A stretch of 35,968 nucleotides of DNA from Conidiobolus incongruus B7586 (Eukaryota; Entomophthoromycota; Entomophthoromycetes; Entomophthorales; Conidiobolaceae), in assembly GCA_000697335.1 (NCBI GenBank), contig JNEM01007920.1:1-35968 (forward strand), given 5' to 3'. The notes under the pieces were generated by a model. That model was not told the origin of the DNA, made no database searches, and was given only the letters and a program-made list of their open reading frames with translations. Shown one piece after another: positions 1 through 10,301 of the stretch. The translations under genes were made by a program, and so were the position numbers. Position 1 is the first letter of the stretch. Each line of letters opens with the position of its first letter.

Positions 1-1230
1 TTTATTATTTTAAATTTTATTATAAAGATTTTATAATATATATAATTTTTAAAATTTAAATATATTAATATCTTGAATTATATAAATTTCCAAGGATTTT
101 ATTTAATTTAAATTTGTTATTAAAATTCAATTATTATATATTGAATTTGATAAAATATTATATTATATCAAATTTTATAGATTTTGGTATATTTGAATAA
201 TTAATATTTTATATCCAATATATTGAATTAAAATTCATTAAACAAAACAAATACTATAATAATATATTTTATAATATAATATTTTTCTTGAAATATATAA
301 TTCAAAAATATAATACAAATATTATTAAATAAAAAATATTTTTAAAAGTATTATTATTAAGTATAATTTGATTATTCAATAAAAAGATTTAAAATTTGAG
401 TCAAATTATTAAAAATTATTGAAAATTCATTTAATTACTATTATAATATATTTTCAAAATTTATATATTAAGCGAATTGCGTGATTATTGTTTTTACTCA
501 GTCTGATAAATAATGTATGTATGGTTAATCTATAATACTTTTAACCATCAAAATAACTAATATTTAAATATTTTATTCAATATTTTAATTATTCAATTTT
601 AAATAGGATGAAAAAAATTTTTCAATTTTTATTGAAAGTTAAAAATAGAATATTGAGGTACAGATTATTATTTTGAGTTTCATATTTTATAGTGAATATA
701 ATGACTACAATACCTAAAAATTTAATCTTGATTATACTTATTAAATAATGATACTATTGTGATTTAATCGAGTATTTTGATAGATAAATATTTTAATTAA
801 TATATATTTTTTTTAACTAAAATTCAATTTATTCTAAATTGAAATTTTGATTATATATATTCCAGCTGTTAAAAGCCAATATTAATTAATCACATTAATC
901 TTTAAAACTATACCAAAATAGCTGTGAAATAAACATTAAATAGAATTATCCAATATTTCAAATGTCAAATTTTCCCAAGACTATTCCACTTAGGGAAATA
1001 AATTTCATTTTCTTTGAAATGATATGAATTATATTTGATGACGCATTAATAATAGAATATCATTTAACATAAATTCTTTGAAAATCATTAAATAAATTAA
1101 TTGTTATGCCAAGACTTATACAATTAATTCTTATTCTAATCATTCTAACTTGTAAGAGTTAAAATTATTCATACTGTTTAGATGAAACAATTATTGTTTA
1201 TGAATATATAATGAAAATAAAATACATGAT
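1..1230. other. AT-rich intergenic DNA
   Basis: Very AT-rich sequence with frequent stops in all frames. I see no gene, tRNA or clear repeat in it. The last part is the 3' flank of the minus-strand glutathione transferase gene that begins at 1231. Confidence 0.6.
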
Positions 1231-1956
1231 TTATTGCTTATTACCAGCTTGAATCCATTTGGCGCTTTCTTCAATTTGCTTCTTTAAAGCTTCAGGATCT
1301 TTTTTGAGTTCTTTACTACGATTGGGAGTTGGAACATTGTATCCTTTGTCAACTTCTGGAATCGCTTCAACTCTTTCAACCCAACTGTTGACATTAGGGA
1401 ACTCGTTAAGGTCGATGTTGATTCTGTAAGCACTAGTAACCCAAGGGACAGTGGCAATATCAGCAATTGTTAATTGATCAGCTACCAAGAATTGACGACC
1501 TTGAAGTCTGGTTTCCAAAACACTGAAGAGACGTTTGGTTTCATTAACATATCTGTCAATTCCATATTGAATCTTAACGGGAGCATAGTTACTAAAGTGA
1601 TTAGCTTGACCTTGCATAGGTCCAACTCCACCCATTTGGAACATAAGCCATTGCACAACTTCAGATTGGTGCTTGGGATCTTTAGGCCAGAGCTTGTGTT
1701 CAGGGTCATAGTTCTGAACAAGGTAGAGTAAAATAGCACCAGATTCGAAAACTGGGAAATCGCCATTGGAGTGATCGACGATTGCAGGAATACGACCATT
1801 GGGATTGATCTTCAAGAACCATTCTTCTTTCTGTTCATTCTTTGCAAATGAGATGTTATGAGTCTTATAAGGAATACCTAAAATTTCCAAAGCAATTGAC
1901 ACTTTGTGACCATTGGGAGTAGCAGCAGTATATAATGTGATATCAGGTTGACCCAT
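1231..1956 (-). CDS. Ure2/YfcG-like glutathione S-transferase, copy 1
   Basis: A 241-residue intronless protein of the glutathione transferase fold. This family uses glutathione for conjugation or for disulfide/peroxide reduction in the cytosol. The N-terminal thioredoxin-like half (about 1-85) has TPNGHK at 13-18; Asn15 matches the glutathione-binding Asn of bacterial YfcG. It also has IPAIVD at 56-61 with the cis-proline Pro57, and ESGAI at 71-75, the glutathione gamma-glutamyl binding site. The all-alpha half has GPMQGQ at 112-117 and the N-capping box LTIAD at 162-166. These motifs are typical of the Ure2p/YfcG/YghU branch. There is no Asn/Gln-rich prion domain as in yeast Ure2p, so a nitrogen-regulation role is not indicated. 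The coding sequence is identical to the copy at 4846 from position 1271 to 1951. Start: only the ATG at 1956 gives a full thioredoxin fold. The exact substrate is unknown. Confidence 0.93.
   Translation of the reverse strand: MGQPDITLYTAATPNGHKVSIALEILGIPYKTHNISFAKNEQKEEWFLKINPNGRIPAIVDHSNGDFPVFESGAILLYLVQNYDPEHKLWPKDPKHQSEVVQWLMFQMGGVGPMQGQANHFSNYAPVKIQYGIDRYVNETKRLFSVLETRLQGRQFLVADQLTIADIATVPWVTSAYRINIDLNEFPNVNSWVERVEAIPEVDKGYNVPTPNRSKELKKDPEALKKQIEESAKWIQAGNKQ
1271..1951 (-). repeat. Left arm of 681-bp perfect inverted repeat (GST coding)
   Basis: By line-by-line comparison, the reverse complement of 1271-1951 equals 4851-5531 with no mismatch that I can find. The identity starts at codon 2-3 and ends about 13 codons before the stop, so it lies inside the two genes. 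The spacer is about 2.9 kb and contains tRNA-Ala. Confidence 0.9.
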
Positions 1957-2030
1957 TATTAATTTAATATTATTTTACTATTTATGACGATCTTTATTTT
2001 TTTTGAGAATGTATTATAACTGACAACACC

Positions 2031-2038
2031 TTTTTATA
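2031..2038 (-). promoter_or_regulatory. TATA box of GST copy 1
   Basis: On the minus strand the sequence reads TATAAAAA followed by GG, about 75-82 bases upstream of the ATG at 1956. Comparable TATA elements sit 55-85 bases upstream of the other intact GST genes and of the sulfiredoxin gene. In such AT-rich DNA a TATA-like string alone is weak evidence; the constant position is what supports it. Confidence 0.45.
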
Positions 2039-2047
2039 CTAAAATTT

Positions 2048-2061
2048 GTATTAGTAATCAA
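2048..2061 (-). promoter_or_regulatory. Shared GST upstream element, Yap1-type TTACTAA core
   Basis: The minus strand reads TTGATTACTAATAC, 92-105 bases upstream of the start codon and just beyond the TATA box. The same 14 bases occur 90-103 bases upstream of the sister gene at 4846, although the surrounding flanks do not align. The core TTACTAA is the established recognition element of fungal Yap1-family bZIP factors, which respond to oxidative stress. Binding here is inferred. Confidence 0.5.
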
Positions 2062-4154
2062 ATATATTATCTCTAATTTAAATTACGTGATGTCATCCAA
2101 TTCAAAATTTGTGTAACTATTTATTTTTAAAATTAAAGTATTAATTTTTTTAAATTTTATTTGTCAATAAAAAATAATTAAATTAATTTAAATTTTATTT
2201 TATTAATTAAGATGTTAAATTAACTTGAACAATCATAAAATATTAATAATCTATTATATTACAAAATATTATTCAATAATGAAATATAAAATATAATAAT
2301 AACGGTTGGGAAAATTTATTTAATTCAACTTAAATAATGATGTTAAATAATTTACAGCTACAAATATATTCAGATATCACTTAACGAACAATGCTAATTG
2401 ATCTGTTCAAGTATCAATTATTGGCTTTGTTAAAAATCAATAGTTTAAGAATACTTAATTATATTTTACTGATTTTACAAAGCGAATACTATCATTAAAG
2501 AGTCTCAAAATGTCAAATCACAGTATATATTTAAATTGTATTTTAATTCAATTATTGAAAAATCACTCAAATTAAAAAAATATGCAATTCAGTGATAAGT
2601 ATAAAATTTTATGATAATTTTAGTAATAATAATTTTAATGTCTAATAAACAATAAGATTGACATAGTAATGTCTTAGCCAATTTTAAAGAGATTATATCT
2701 CAAGAATCTTAGTATATTATATATTATATAGATTTATTCAATACTCATGTATCTTCAGCTGGAGTTCAATTAAATTTTCATGCCTGAAGTATCGTTTTTC
2801 GATTTCTCAAGTAATAGCTGAATCTGTTCATATAAACTTTTCTGAATTTTATAAAAAACTTAAGGTTTGAAATATATTAAATTAGAGCATAGTATTATAT
2901 AGGATTCTTTATTTGAAACAAAAAATAATGTAAAATGATGTTGCAATAAATCATTGAGTATTATCAATATATATATAGTTAACAATAAAATCTAATCATG
3001 TTTGTTTAGTGAATTCAAAATTATTCAAGTAGGAGCAAAATAACATGTTCTATAATCTATCAATTTAAATTTTAATTTGTTTTGAACAAATTTGGCAATG
3101 TGCGAAATAAATAACATTACTAATAATATGGTTTTGCTATACAATCAATACCTCTATTATTACTAGATATATTTTATTCAGTCTTTAACAATAAATTTTT
3201 GAATATAAGCTTTGTCAACTATATTTTCAACATTTTATATCTGAAAAATCTTGCATGTCAAAGATATAAATTTACAATTGTACAGTTGGGGATATATTAA
3301 CTAAAGTCACTAATAAAATATTATATATTATTCTACAATTTTGAATAAAATCTGTTAATGAAATAGTTCTTTTATAATAAATACAATATAAAATAAGTTT
3401 TCAATAAATAATTAATATTTCAACTGTATTTTCCCACAATATTTATTTTATGAATAAATGAAATTTTATGCAAGGTTTGGTTTTGAGAGATGACTAATTG
3501 TCATAATATTATTAGAATTAACATGATATATAAAATTTAAATTTACTCTAATTAATGATTAATAATTTCAAATTATAAACTGCAATAAAGTTGAATAATT
3601 TGAATTAAAATAATTTTTGTAATAAAGGAATATTAAAGGAAGTAGTATGGTAATAGAAATGTTTTAAGAACAAATATAAATGATACGCTCATTCTTAATT
3701 GAATATCAAAAGGAGCAATGTGATGTTCAAAAGATTTGAAAACCATCCAATTTAATATCATATAGTCTACTAGAGATACATTAAAATTTTAATTGGTTTC
3801 ACCATAAATCGATTATAATGAAGCCCATGATCCAGCATTTCAATTGCATGCTAATTTTAGAATAATTTGGTAGATTTAATATTAGTTTGTAGATATTCTA
3901 ATGTTTACTATAAAAGCATTGATGAAATGCATTAGTAATCCTGGCTATAATTTCATATTTATAAAAAATCAATCAAATTTAATTTATATTAAAGATATGG
4001 ATAAAAATATATTAAGAGGGTGTTTGTTGTAAAAAATTAAAATTTGATAGAAATAAAATATTATTTAAGTGAATATACATGCAATAATTTATTTAGAAAT
4101 TTAAGAGCATTGAGGAGGCAAAGAAAATTAGAAAATTATAATCACCATAAATAT

Positions 4155-4227
4155 GGGGAATTAGCTCAAATGGTAGAGCGCTCGCTTAGCATGCGAGAGG
4201 CACGGGGATCGATACCCCGATTCTCCA
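4155..4227 (+). tRNA. tRNA-Ala (anticodon AGC)
   Basis: A complete 73-base cloverleaf. The acceptor stem is GGGGAAT/ATTCTCC with discriminator A. The D arm is GCTC...GAGC. The anticodon stem is CTCGC/GCGAG around loop TTAGCAT, giving anticodon AGC. The T arm is CGGGG/CCCCG around ATCGATA. No intron. The run of T after the gene (TTTTCT) can serve as a Pol III terminator. The gene lies in the spacer between the two inverted GST copies. Confidence 0.97.
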
Positions 4228-4742
4228 TTTTTCTATTTACCCTATTTTTTTTCCACAAATTCGTAATAATAAATCTATATTTAAATTCTTATTATTTTTT
4301 TCATTATTTTACAAACAATATTTAATAATATTTTATAAAATAAAGTTAATTATTTATTATTTAAAAAATACACGTATTTATTATTATTTATACTAATTTT
4401 TAATGAATATATCATCATTTGGAAAATATAATTAAGAATTTTCTAAATTTATACCAAGCAGAAAAATTTGATTAAATAGCTAAAACAAAGTGTCAGTAAA
4501 TATATTATTATTTTTGATAACGTTTTAATAAATAATGAGTTTAAAATAGTGATACAAATTAATCTACACATTTTCGATTATATTCATTATAAGAAAATCA
4601 AATTAAAATATTTTTAATTGATCATATTTTCACAATAAAAATTATTCAATTTAACCCAATTAATTTAATGAAATTTAATTTGATTAAAAATGCTATAATT
4701 TTTGTTATTATGCCATAAATTTATTAAATTGCAAATTCAAAA
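4228..4742. other. AT-rich intergenic DNA
   Basis: Between tRNA-Ala and the promoter of GST copy 2. AT-rich, and I see no gene or repeat beyond the T-run that probably ends the tRNA transcript. Confidence 0.5.
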
Positions 4743-4756
4743 TTGATTACTAATAC
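4743..4756 (+). promoter_or_regulatory. Shared GST upstream element, Yap1-type TTACTAA core
   Basis: TTGATTACTAATAC, 90-103 bases upstream of the ATG at 4846. It is the same 14 bases, at nearly the same distance, as the element upstream of GST copy 1. The core TTACTAA matches the known Yap1-family site. Control by a Yap1-like factor is inferred. Confidence 0.5.
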
Positions 4757-4761
4757 TAATT

Positions 4762-4770
4762 TATATAAAG
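4762..4770 (+). promoter_or_regulatory. TATA box of GST copy 2
   Basis: TATATAAAG directly after the shared upstream element, about 76-84 bases before the start codon. Confidence 0.45.
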
Positions 4771-4845
4771 ACTCCAAGAAAATAAAATGCATACAATACA
4801 AAACAATAATCAATAAAAATTGTATTAATAAGTTAAAATTGCAAA

Positions 4846-5571
4846 ATGGTTCAACCTGATATCACATTATATACTGCTGCTACTCCCAATGGTCACAAAG
4901 TGTCAATTGCTTTGGAAATTTTAGGTATTCCTTATAAGACTCATAACATCTCATTTGCAAAGAATGAACAGAAAGAAGAATGGTTCTTGAAGATCAATCC
5001 CAATGGTCGTATTCCTGCAATCGTCGATCACTCCAATGGCGATTTCCCAGTTTTCGAATCTGGTGCTATTTTACTCTACCTTGTTCAGAACTATGACCCT
5101 GAACACAAGCTCTGGCCTAAAGATCCCAAGCACCAATCTGAAGTTGTGCAATGGCTTATGTTCCAAATGGGTGGAGTTGGACCTATGCAAGGTCAAGCTA
5201 ATCACTTTAGTAACTATGCTCCCGTTAAGATTCAATATGGAATTGACAGATATGTTAATGAAACCAAACGTCTCTTCAGTGTTTTGGAAACCAGACTTCA
5301 AGGTCGTCAATTCTTGGTAGCTGATCAATTAACAATTGCTGATATTGCCACTGTCCCTTGGGTTACTAGTGCTTACAGAATCAACATCGACCTTAACGAG
5401 TTCCCTAATGTCAACAGTTGGGTTGAAAGAGTTGAAGCGATTCCAGAAGTTGACAAAGGATACAATGTTCCAACTCCCAATCGTAGTAAAGAACTCAAAA
5501 AAGATCCTGAAGCTTTAAAGAAGCAAATTGAGGAAAGCGCTAAATGGATCCAAGAAAGTAACAAAATCTAA
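4846..5571 (+). CDS. Ure2/YfcG-like glutathione S-transferase, copy 2
   Basis: A 241-residue intronless glutathione transferase differing from copy 1 only at residue 2 (Val for Gly) and in the last few residues (ESNKI against AGNKQ). It keeps the same motifs: TPNGHK with Asn15, IPAIVD with cis-Pro57, ESGAI at 71-75, GPMQGQ and LTIAD. Nucleotides 4851-5531 are identical to copy 1, including third codon positions, while upstream and downstream DNA do not match. That pattern fits recent gene conversion, or duplication followed by conversion. It is expected to be cytosolic. Shared promoter elements suggest co-regulation with copy 1. Confidence 0.93.
   Translation: MVQPDITLYTAATPNGHKVSIALEILGIPYKTHNISFAKNEQKEEWFLKINPNGRIPAIVDHSNGDFPVFESGAILLYLVQNYDPEHKLWPKDPKHQSEVVQWLMFQMGGVGPMQGQANHFSNYAPVKIQYGIDRYVNETKRLFSVLETRLQGRQFLVADQLTIADIATVPWVTSAYRINIDLNEFPNVNSWVERVEAIPEVDKGYNVPTPNRSKELKKDPEALKKQIEESAKWIQESNKI
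4851..5531 (+). repeat. Right arm of 681-bp perfect inverted repeat (GST coding)
   Basis: Partner of 1271-1951. The first mismatch on the 3' side is a GAG/GAA synonymous change at 5532, followed by further differences. On the 5' side the mismatch is at 4850. Confidence 0.9.
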
Positions 5572-6742
5572 TTAATAATAAATATTTTTTTAATTTTGTT
5601 TTAATATCAATATTTTCATCATATTTAAATTTATAAAATAATCAATTAAAGTAATCTTAATTTTGAAATTATTTTATTAAATTTTAATTAATTCAAATAC
5701 AACCTTGAAATTATTCTATTATGTTATCTCTGTACATATTAAAAACATCACTTCAAAAAATTAATAATAAATAATAAAATATTAATCGCTAGCTTCTCAT
5801 GCAATTAGGTATAAATTATCAAAGATAGTCTCTCAGATATAAATTAGTATATTGCTTACATTTAAATAAACCATATTAATATTGATTCTTATAATTTTAA
5901 TTTTATTCATACATGATATTGCTATGTTTAATTTAGATAATTATTTTATTCAGTATGTATATATATATATATTAGAATTAATTCCAAGAATATTAAATAT
6001 GTAAAGCTAATATACATATTAAATAATTACCCAGATGAAAAATATATTCAAATATTTAAAAAAAACCTAATATATATACTAAATAATTAAAACTAATATA
6101 TTAATAATAAATTTTGAGTTATTTTTTGACATTATTTGAAATTAATAGCTCTAATATTATTAAAATGTTAAATGTAATAACTTATGAATAATAAAATTAT
6201 AAATATTATTATTTTTATTGATATTCATTACTACTAAAGTATATAATAATAAAGTCCTTAATTTGCTTTAAAATCAATCAAATTAATTATATTTAATATT
6301 AATTATTCTTAGTAATTAAATAATATAATAATAAAAATTTCAAATATTAAAAATATATTAATCATTATTATTTTTTATTCTTTAATTATGTATTTATTTA
6401 ATATTCATTCCAAGATCTTGAATATTAAATCTATATTTTACAGCTTCCTTTATATATAGAGAAAATTATAATTGATTTATATATTATTGGTGAGAAGCGA
6501 TAATATTCATTAATTTAAATATATGAAAACATAAAAATGTGGGAACAAAATATGTATATTTATATAATGTCTATAATTTATTACACCCAAAAGAATAAAT
6601 AAAATACTATATTATTAGTAATTTGATTAAAATTATATATATGTATAAATATATTAAACAGTTGTGTCAAATAAAAAGATAGAAGTTTGTCAGAAAATAA
6701 AAATACATCCACATTCAAAAAATGTTTCCACTTCATTTCTAA
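5572..6742. other. AT-rich intergenic DNA
   Basis: The 3' flank of GST copy 2 up to tRNA-Glu. I see only AT-rich sequence with simple TA and TAA stretches, including a short (TA)n run near 5956-5972. No gene is supported. Confidence 0.5.
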
Positions 6743-6814
6743 TCCGATATGGTCCAGTGGTTAGGATTTCTCGCTTTCACCGAGACGGCCAGGGTTCGAT
6801 TCCCTGTATCGGAG
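6743..6814 (+). tRNA. tRNA-Glu (anticodon TTC)
   Basis: A complete 72-base cloverleaf. The acceptor stem is TCCGATA/TATCGGA with discriminator G. The D arm is GGTCCAGTGGTTAGGAT-like. The anticodon arm is TCTCG/CGAGA around CTTTCAC, giving anticodon TTC. The T arm is CAGGG/CCCTG around TTCGATT. No intron. A six-T run follows at once and is a standard Pol III terminator. Confidence 0.97.
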
Positions 6815-7841
6815 TTTTTTACATGACCTTTTTGTGTAATCTGTCTAAAATTTTTCATTGATATTTGTTTTAATAATATTAATTTATTTTTATATTTTAT
6901 ATTACTTCTATTTTAAAATTATTATTATTTCTATAAATTTCAAATATTAATAACATATTTTAAATATAATAGTAATATTTGCATATAATATACTTTTGAC
7001 ATATTGTCTGGGATATAAAGTAAAATCAATCTATTTTATCAGTTATTAATAATGTTAACTCTTTGGACAGCTTATAGTTTACAAATCTCTATATTGAAAT
7101 TAACAGAATTAAAACTTTTTCCTTAATTGAAAACTTTATATTAACATTTTAATTCATACAGTTTTATAAGGTTAATAATTCTGATATTTCAGGTTTTAAT
7201 TGATAATATGTGTTGAAAAGAAAGACTTGGGATCATTTTGTATAACACTTTCACTTAAAATACTTTTTCTAATATATTTAATCCTGTATTTGATATCTAA
7301 TAATTAATACCATATTAAATGGATTTCCTAATATGACAAGTATAGTGATGATTTGAGAATTAATATTTATCCATTTGAATTAATAACAAAAATAAATACA
7401 TTTATTTTCTATAATAATAAAAACAATATTAAAATGCTATAATATTTATTAATATTTTAGAAATAAACATTAATTTTTAATAAAACAAAATTTTAATTAT
7501 TTAAATTCATTATATTTATTAAAATATAAAATATTTATTATTAAATATTTCATAAAAGTATCACATACTTGATCATTATAAATATCCAAATTTGGGAAAT
7601 AAATTTTAATAACAAGTTATTCAATTAAATTAATAGATCGATGTAAATTAATATTGTAACATTTATTTGATTAAGCAAATCTTTAAAATATCAATCACCC
7701 ACAAACAATAAGAATTAAGCATTTCTTATTAAATAATGCATATAATGCTATATACTTAATACAACATTTAAGCATATACAATATCACTTTTACCTTTAAA
7801 CTATCATTAAATTTTCTATTCAATGAATAGAATTAAAAGTG
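6815..7841. other. AT-rich intergenic DNA
   Basis: After the T-run terminating tRNA-Glu I find no open frame or RNA gene. The region includes the former promoter of the GST pseudogene at 7842, in which I cannot find the shared upstream element. Confidence 0.5.
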
Positions 7842-8568
7842 TCATTACCCAAGATTGCATTTTATACTGACCAGAGTAAGTACTAAAGGTCACAAAGTGT
7901 CAATTGCTTTAGAAATTTTAAGTATTCCATATAAGAATGTTGCTCTATCATTCGCCAAAAATGAACAGAAGGAGCCCTGGTCCTTGAAGATCAATCCCAA
8001 TGGCCGTATTCCCGCTATTGTCGATCACTCTAATGGTGATTTTCCTGTGTTTGAATCTGGTGCTATTTTACTTTACCTGGTTCAAAACTACGACCCAGAG
8101 CACAAGCTATGGCCCAAGGATGCTAAACAACAGTCGGAAGTTGTCCAATGGTTGATGTTCCAGATGGGAGGTATTGGTCCCATGCAAGGTCAAACTGCTC
8201 ACTTCGCTATATTCGCTCCAGAGAAGATCGAGTACGGTATTAAAAGATATATCAACGAGACCAAGCATTTGTTCTCCGGGCTTGAGGGATGTTTAGAAGG
8301 TCGTGATTATCTCGTAGCTGATCAATTGACAATCGCTGATTTAGTCTCATTTCCTTGAGTTGGTCAAGTTTTCAGATTGGCTATTGATCTTGAACAATAT
8401 CCCAATTTGAATAAATAGATCCAACGACTTAATCAAATCTCTGTATCTATTAAAGGATTGGATGTCCTTTCCGAGAATTCTGGCCGTATTATTAGACAGA
8501 ATCCCGAGAAAGTAAAGCATTTGGAGCAAGCTAAAGAGAATATTTTGGACAATTTAAACAATAATTAA
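7842..8568 (+). pseudogene. Glutathione S-transferase pseudogene (mosaic)
   Basis: A nearly full-length relative of the intact GST genes with no usable start. Homology begins around the codons for PKIALYT at 7848 (family consensus PDITLYT). A frame change near 7880 precedes a readable stretch with KINPNGRIPAIVDH, ESGAILLYL, QWLMFQMGGIGPMQGQ and DQLTIAD. A TGA at 8356-8358 replaces the family Trp of the PWV motif, and a TAG near 8416 replaces the Trp of SWVER. Homology runs on to a TAA at 8566-8568. The middle part (about 7927-8192) is almost identical to the gene at 11501-12229, while the part before it resembles the copies at 1231 and 4846. Decay looks recent, because long parts are still readable. 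Confidence 0.88.
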
Positions 8569-8707
8569 TTATTATTTAATATTTTTATTATTGTTATTGA
8601 TTCAATATTTATTTAATTAACTTTATTTTTTTTATGAACAATAGAAAAATTTAAATTTTTAAAAATAATTTATAATTTACTTTAGAATAATTACTGTCTA
8701 AAAGCCA

Positions 8708-9205
8708 AAATGAAACGGGTATCAGGTATGTCCAATCATCAATCAGTTTCCTTATTTTACTTAAGCGTTCATCCCAAGTCTTTAGATTTGGAAAATGGTT
8801 TAAATCAATCTTAAAACTATGAGAATAATAAGCTCATGAAAAAGTAGCTAAATCAGCAACAATTAATTGATCAGCTGATGAATATTATAAATCCTTAAGA
8901 TGTGCCTCAAAATCCAAAAAGAGAAATTATCTTGTTAAGATACTTGTTAATCAAGAAATATGCACGATTCTCCTCCGAAAAGAGCTGTATCCATTGGTAA
9001 ACTTGGCCTGAAATTAGTTCAATACTAGACATTTTGAACATAAGCTACTGAATAATTCAGTACTATTATGTATTACTCGCCCTTTGAGATGCCAAGATTT
9101 TTCACCTTGTAGGGGATTCCCAAGTATTCGAGAACTACTAAAATTTTGAGATCGTTGGACGTTCCGAATACAGAGTTATTTTAGGAGTTGATAATTTAAA
9201 ATAAA
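8708..9205 (-). pseudogene. Decayed glutathione S-transferase relic
   Basis: Minus-strand translation in shifting frames gives family pieces in the right order: LEYLGIPYKVKNL (from about 9150), then LMFKM and GQVYQW (9000-9050), then SADQLIVADLATFS with a TGA at the family Trp, then KIDLNHFPNLKTWDERL (8765-8815) and LDIPDTR (near 8715). About 50 codons of the glutathione-site region (IPAIVDH...ESGAIL) are missing. YLGIPY and LDIP resemble the gene at 10302-10961, so it probably derives from that subtype. It carries several stops and frame changes and is clearly non-functional. Confidence 0.8.
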
Positions 9206-9444
9206 GTTTTAGTTTATGATTTATTAGCTGGTGATATTTACATGGGTTTTGATGATGTAGCCTATAATTAATTTTAATGAGTTGGGAGTGAGAAACTTGA
9301 TCAACTAAATAATAAATTATTAGATCTTTCTAATACACAAAGAGCAATTCCTAAATTTAGTAAATTAATAAATTTTGAACCTGAAAATTTGAAAAGAATT
9401 TTAGAATGTCCTGGTTATTGTATTATAAAAAGAAATTTGAAATA
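9206..9444 (+). pseudogene. Unrecognised coding-like remnant
   Basis: Plus-strand reading from about 9203 gives KVLVYDLLAGDIYMGFDDV, then three close stops, then a 58-codon open stretch. That stretch includes QRAIPKFSKLINFEPENLKR and ends at TAA 9442-9444. The composition is more protein-like than the surrounding DNA. The first part is faintly like a C2-domain strand (VYD...DD), but I cannot assign a family. It may be the end of a dead gene unrelated to the GST family. Confidence 0.25.
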
Positions 9445-10301
9445 ATAGATTAAATCAACAATATCATAAAGTTTGGAATTATATTATAAACAAATTATTT
9501 CTTTTTTAATTATTAATGAATTTCAACCCAATAATTAGAATATTCCAAATACAAGATATGCTTAAAATGCAAATTTTCAAATATTTTAATGAAAATTTCA
9601 ATCAATTTTCCAAAATTTGAAAACAATCATATTTAAGAAAAATTTCTTTGATATTATTTTTATTCATTTTTAGATATTATCCAATAAATAAAACATTACA
9701 TAAAAATTATTATGAAATTAGAAATGAAATATTCTAACTGGATTAATTAAATTGATATTATTTTTTTATAATATTAATAGTGGTTGATTTCATGATTGAT
9801 GTGACAGGGATTAGACTTCCCCATTAGAAGAAATCCTATAAAAGGGTACAGAATATTAGTCAAAAGAGCCAAAAAAGTTAATAAAATATAAAAGAAAGAG
9901 TAAAGTTAAAGTTAAGTTAGTAGAGGAGAGTGTTTATTTAAGAAAATCAGATGGTTTAAATATTTCAAACTCACCAAGTTGTGGCTTATAAAGTGAATTT
10001 TCTAGAATATCACTAATTCTTGAGACAAGGGGTTAAAATATAACTTTCAGATGCTATATATGAGTATTTTGGATTTAAAATATTGAACTTGGTAATGTTA
10101 ATACTAAAATATATTATTAATATTAATTCAATATATATTGAAAATTATAACTAAGAGTTATTCAATGATTAATTCTATAAAAGTATTAAAAATCGGAGTT
10201 ATCCTGTTATAAATTGGATATAATCAAGTTGTTTTATTTTAAATGTTTTAGATATTTGGTAAAAATAGATCTTTATTGATATGAATTATAAGTATTATAA
10301 C
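9445..10301. other. Intergenic DNA
   Basis: Between the coding-like remnant and the GST gene at 10302. Slightly less AT-rich around 9800-10050, but I see no open frame, tRNA or repeat I could name. Confidence 0.45.

Larger units (their letters stand above)
1957..4154. other. Intergenic region between GST copy 1 and tRNA-Ala
   Basis: Apart from the GST copy 1 promoter elements at 2031-2061, I see only AT-rich DNA with stops in all frames. No coding remnant of the GST family is recognisable here. This stretch is most of the spacer between the two inverted GST copies. Confidence 0.5.

Noticed and set aside
4044-4325. A 93-codon plus-strand open frame
   Set aside because: It runs straight through the tRNA-Ala gene and has no protein-like content elsewhere.
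1231-5571. Reading the inverted GST arms as terminal repeats of a DNA transposon
   Set aside because: The arms are complete host-type genes, no target-site duplication or transposase is seen, and identity ends inside the coding sequence.
6664-6861. A 65-codon plus-strand open frame
   Set aside because: It overlaps tRNA-Glu completely and is explained by it.
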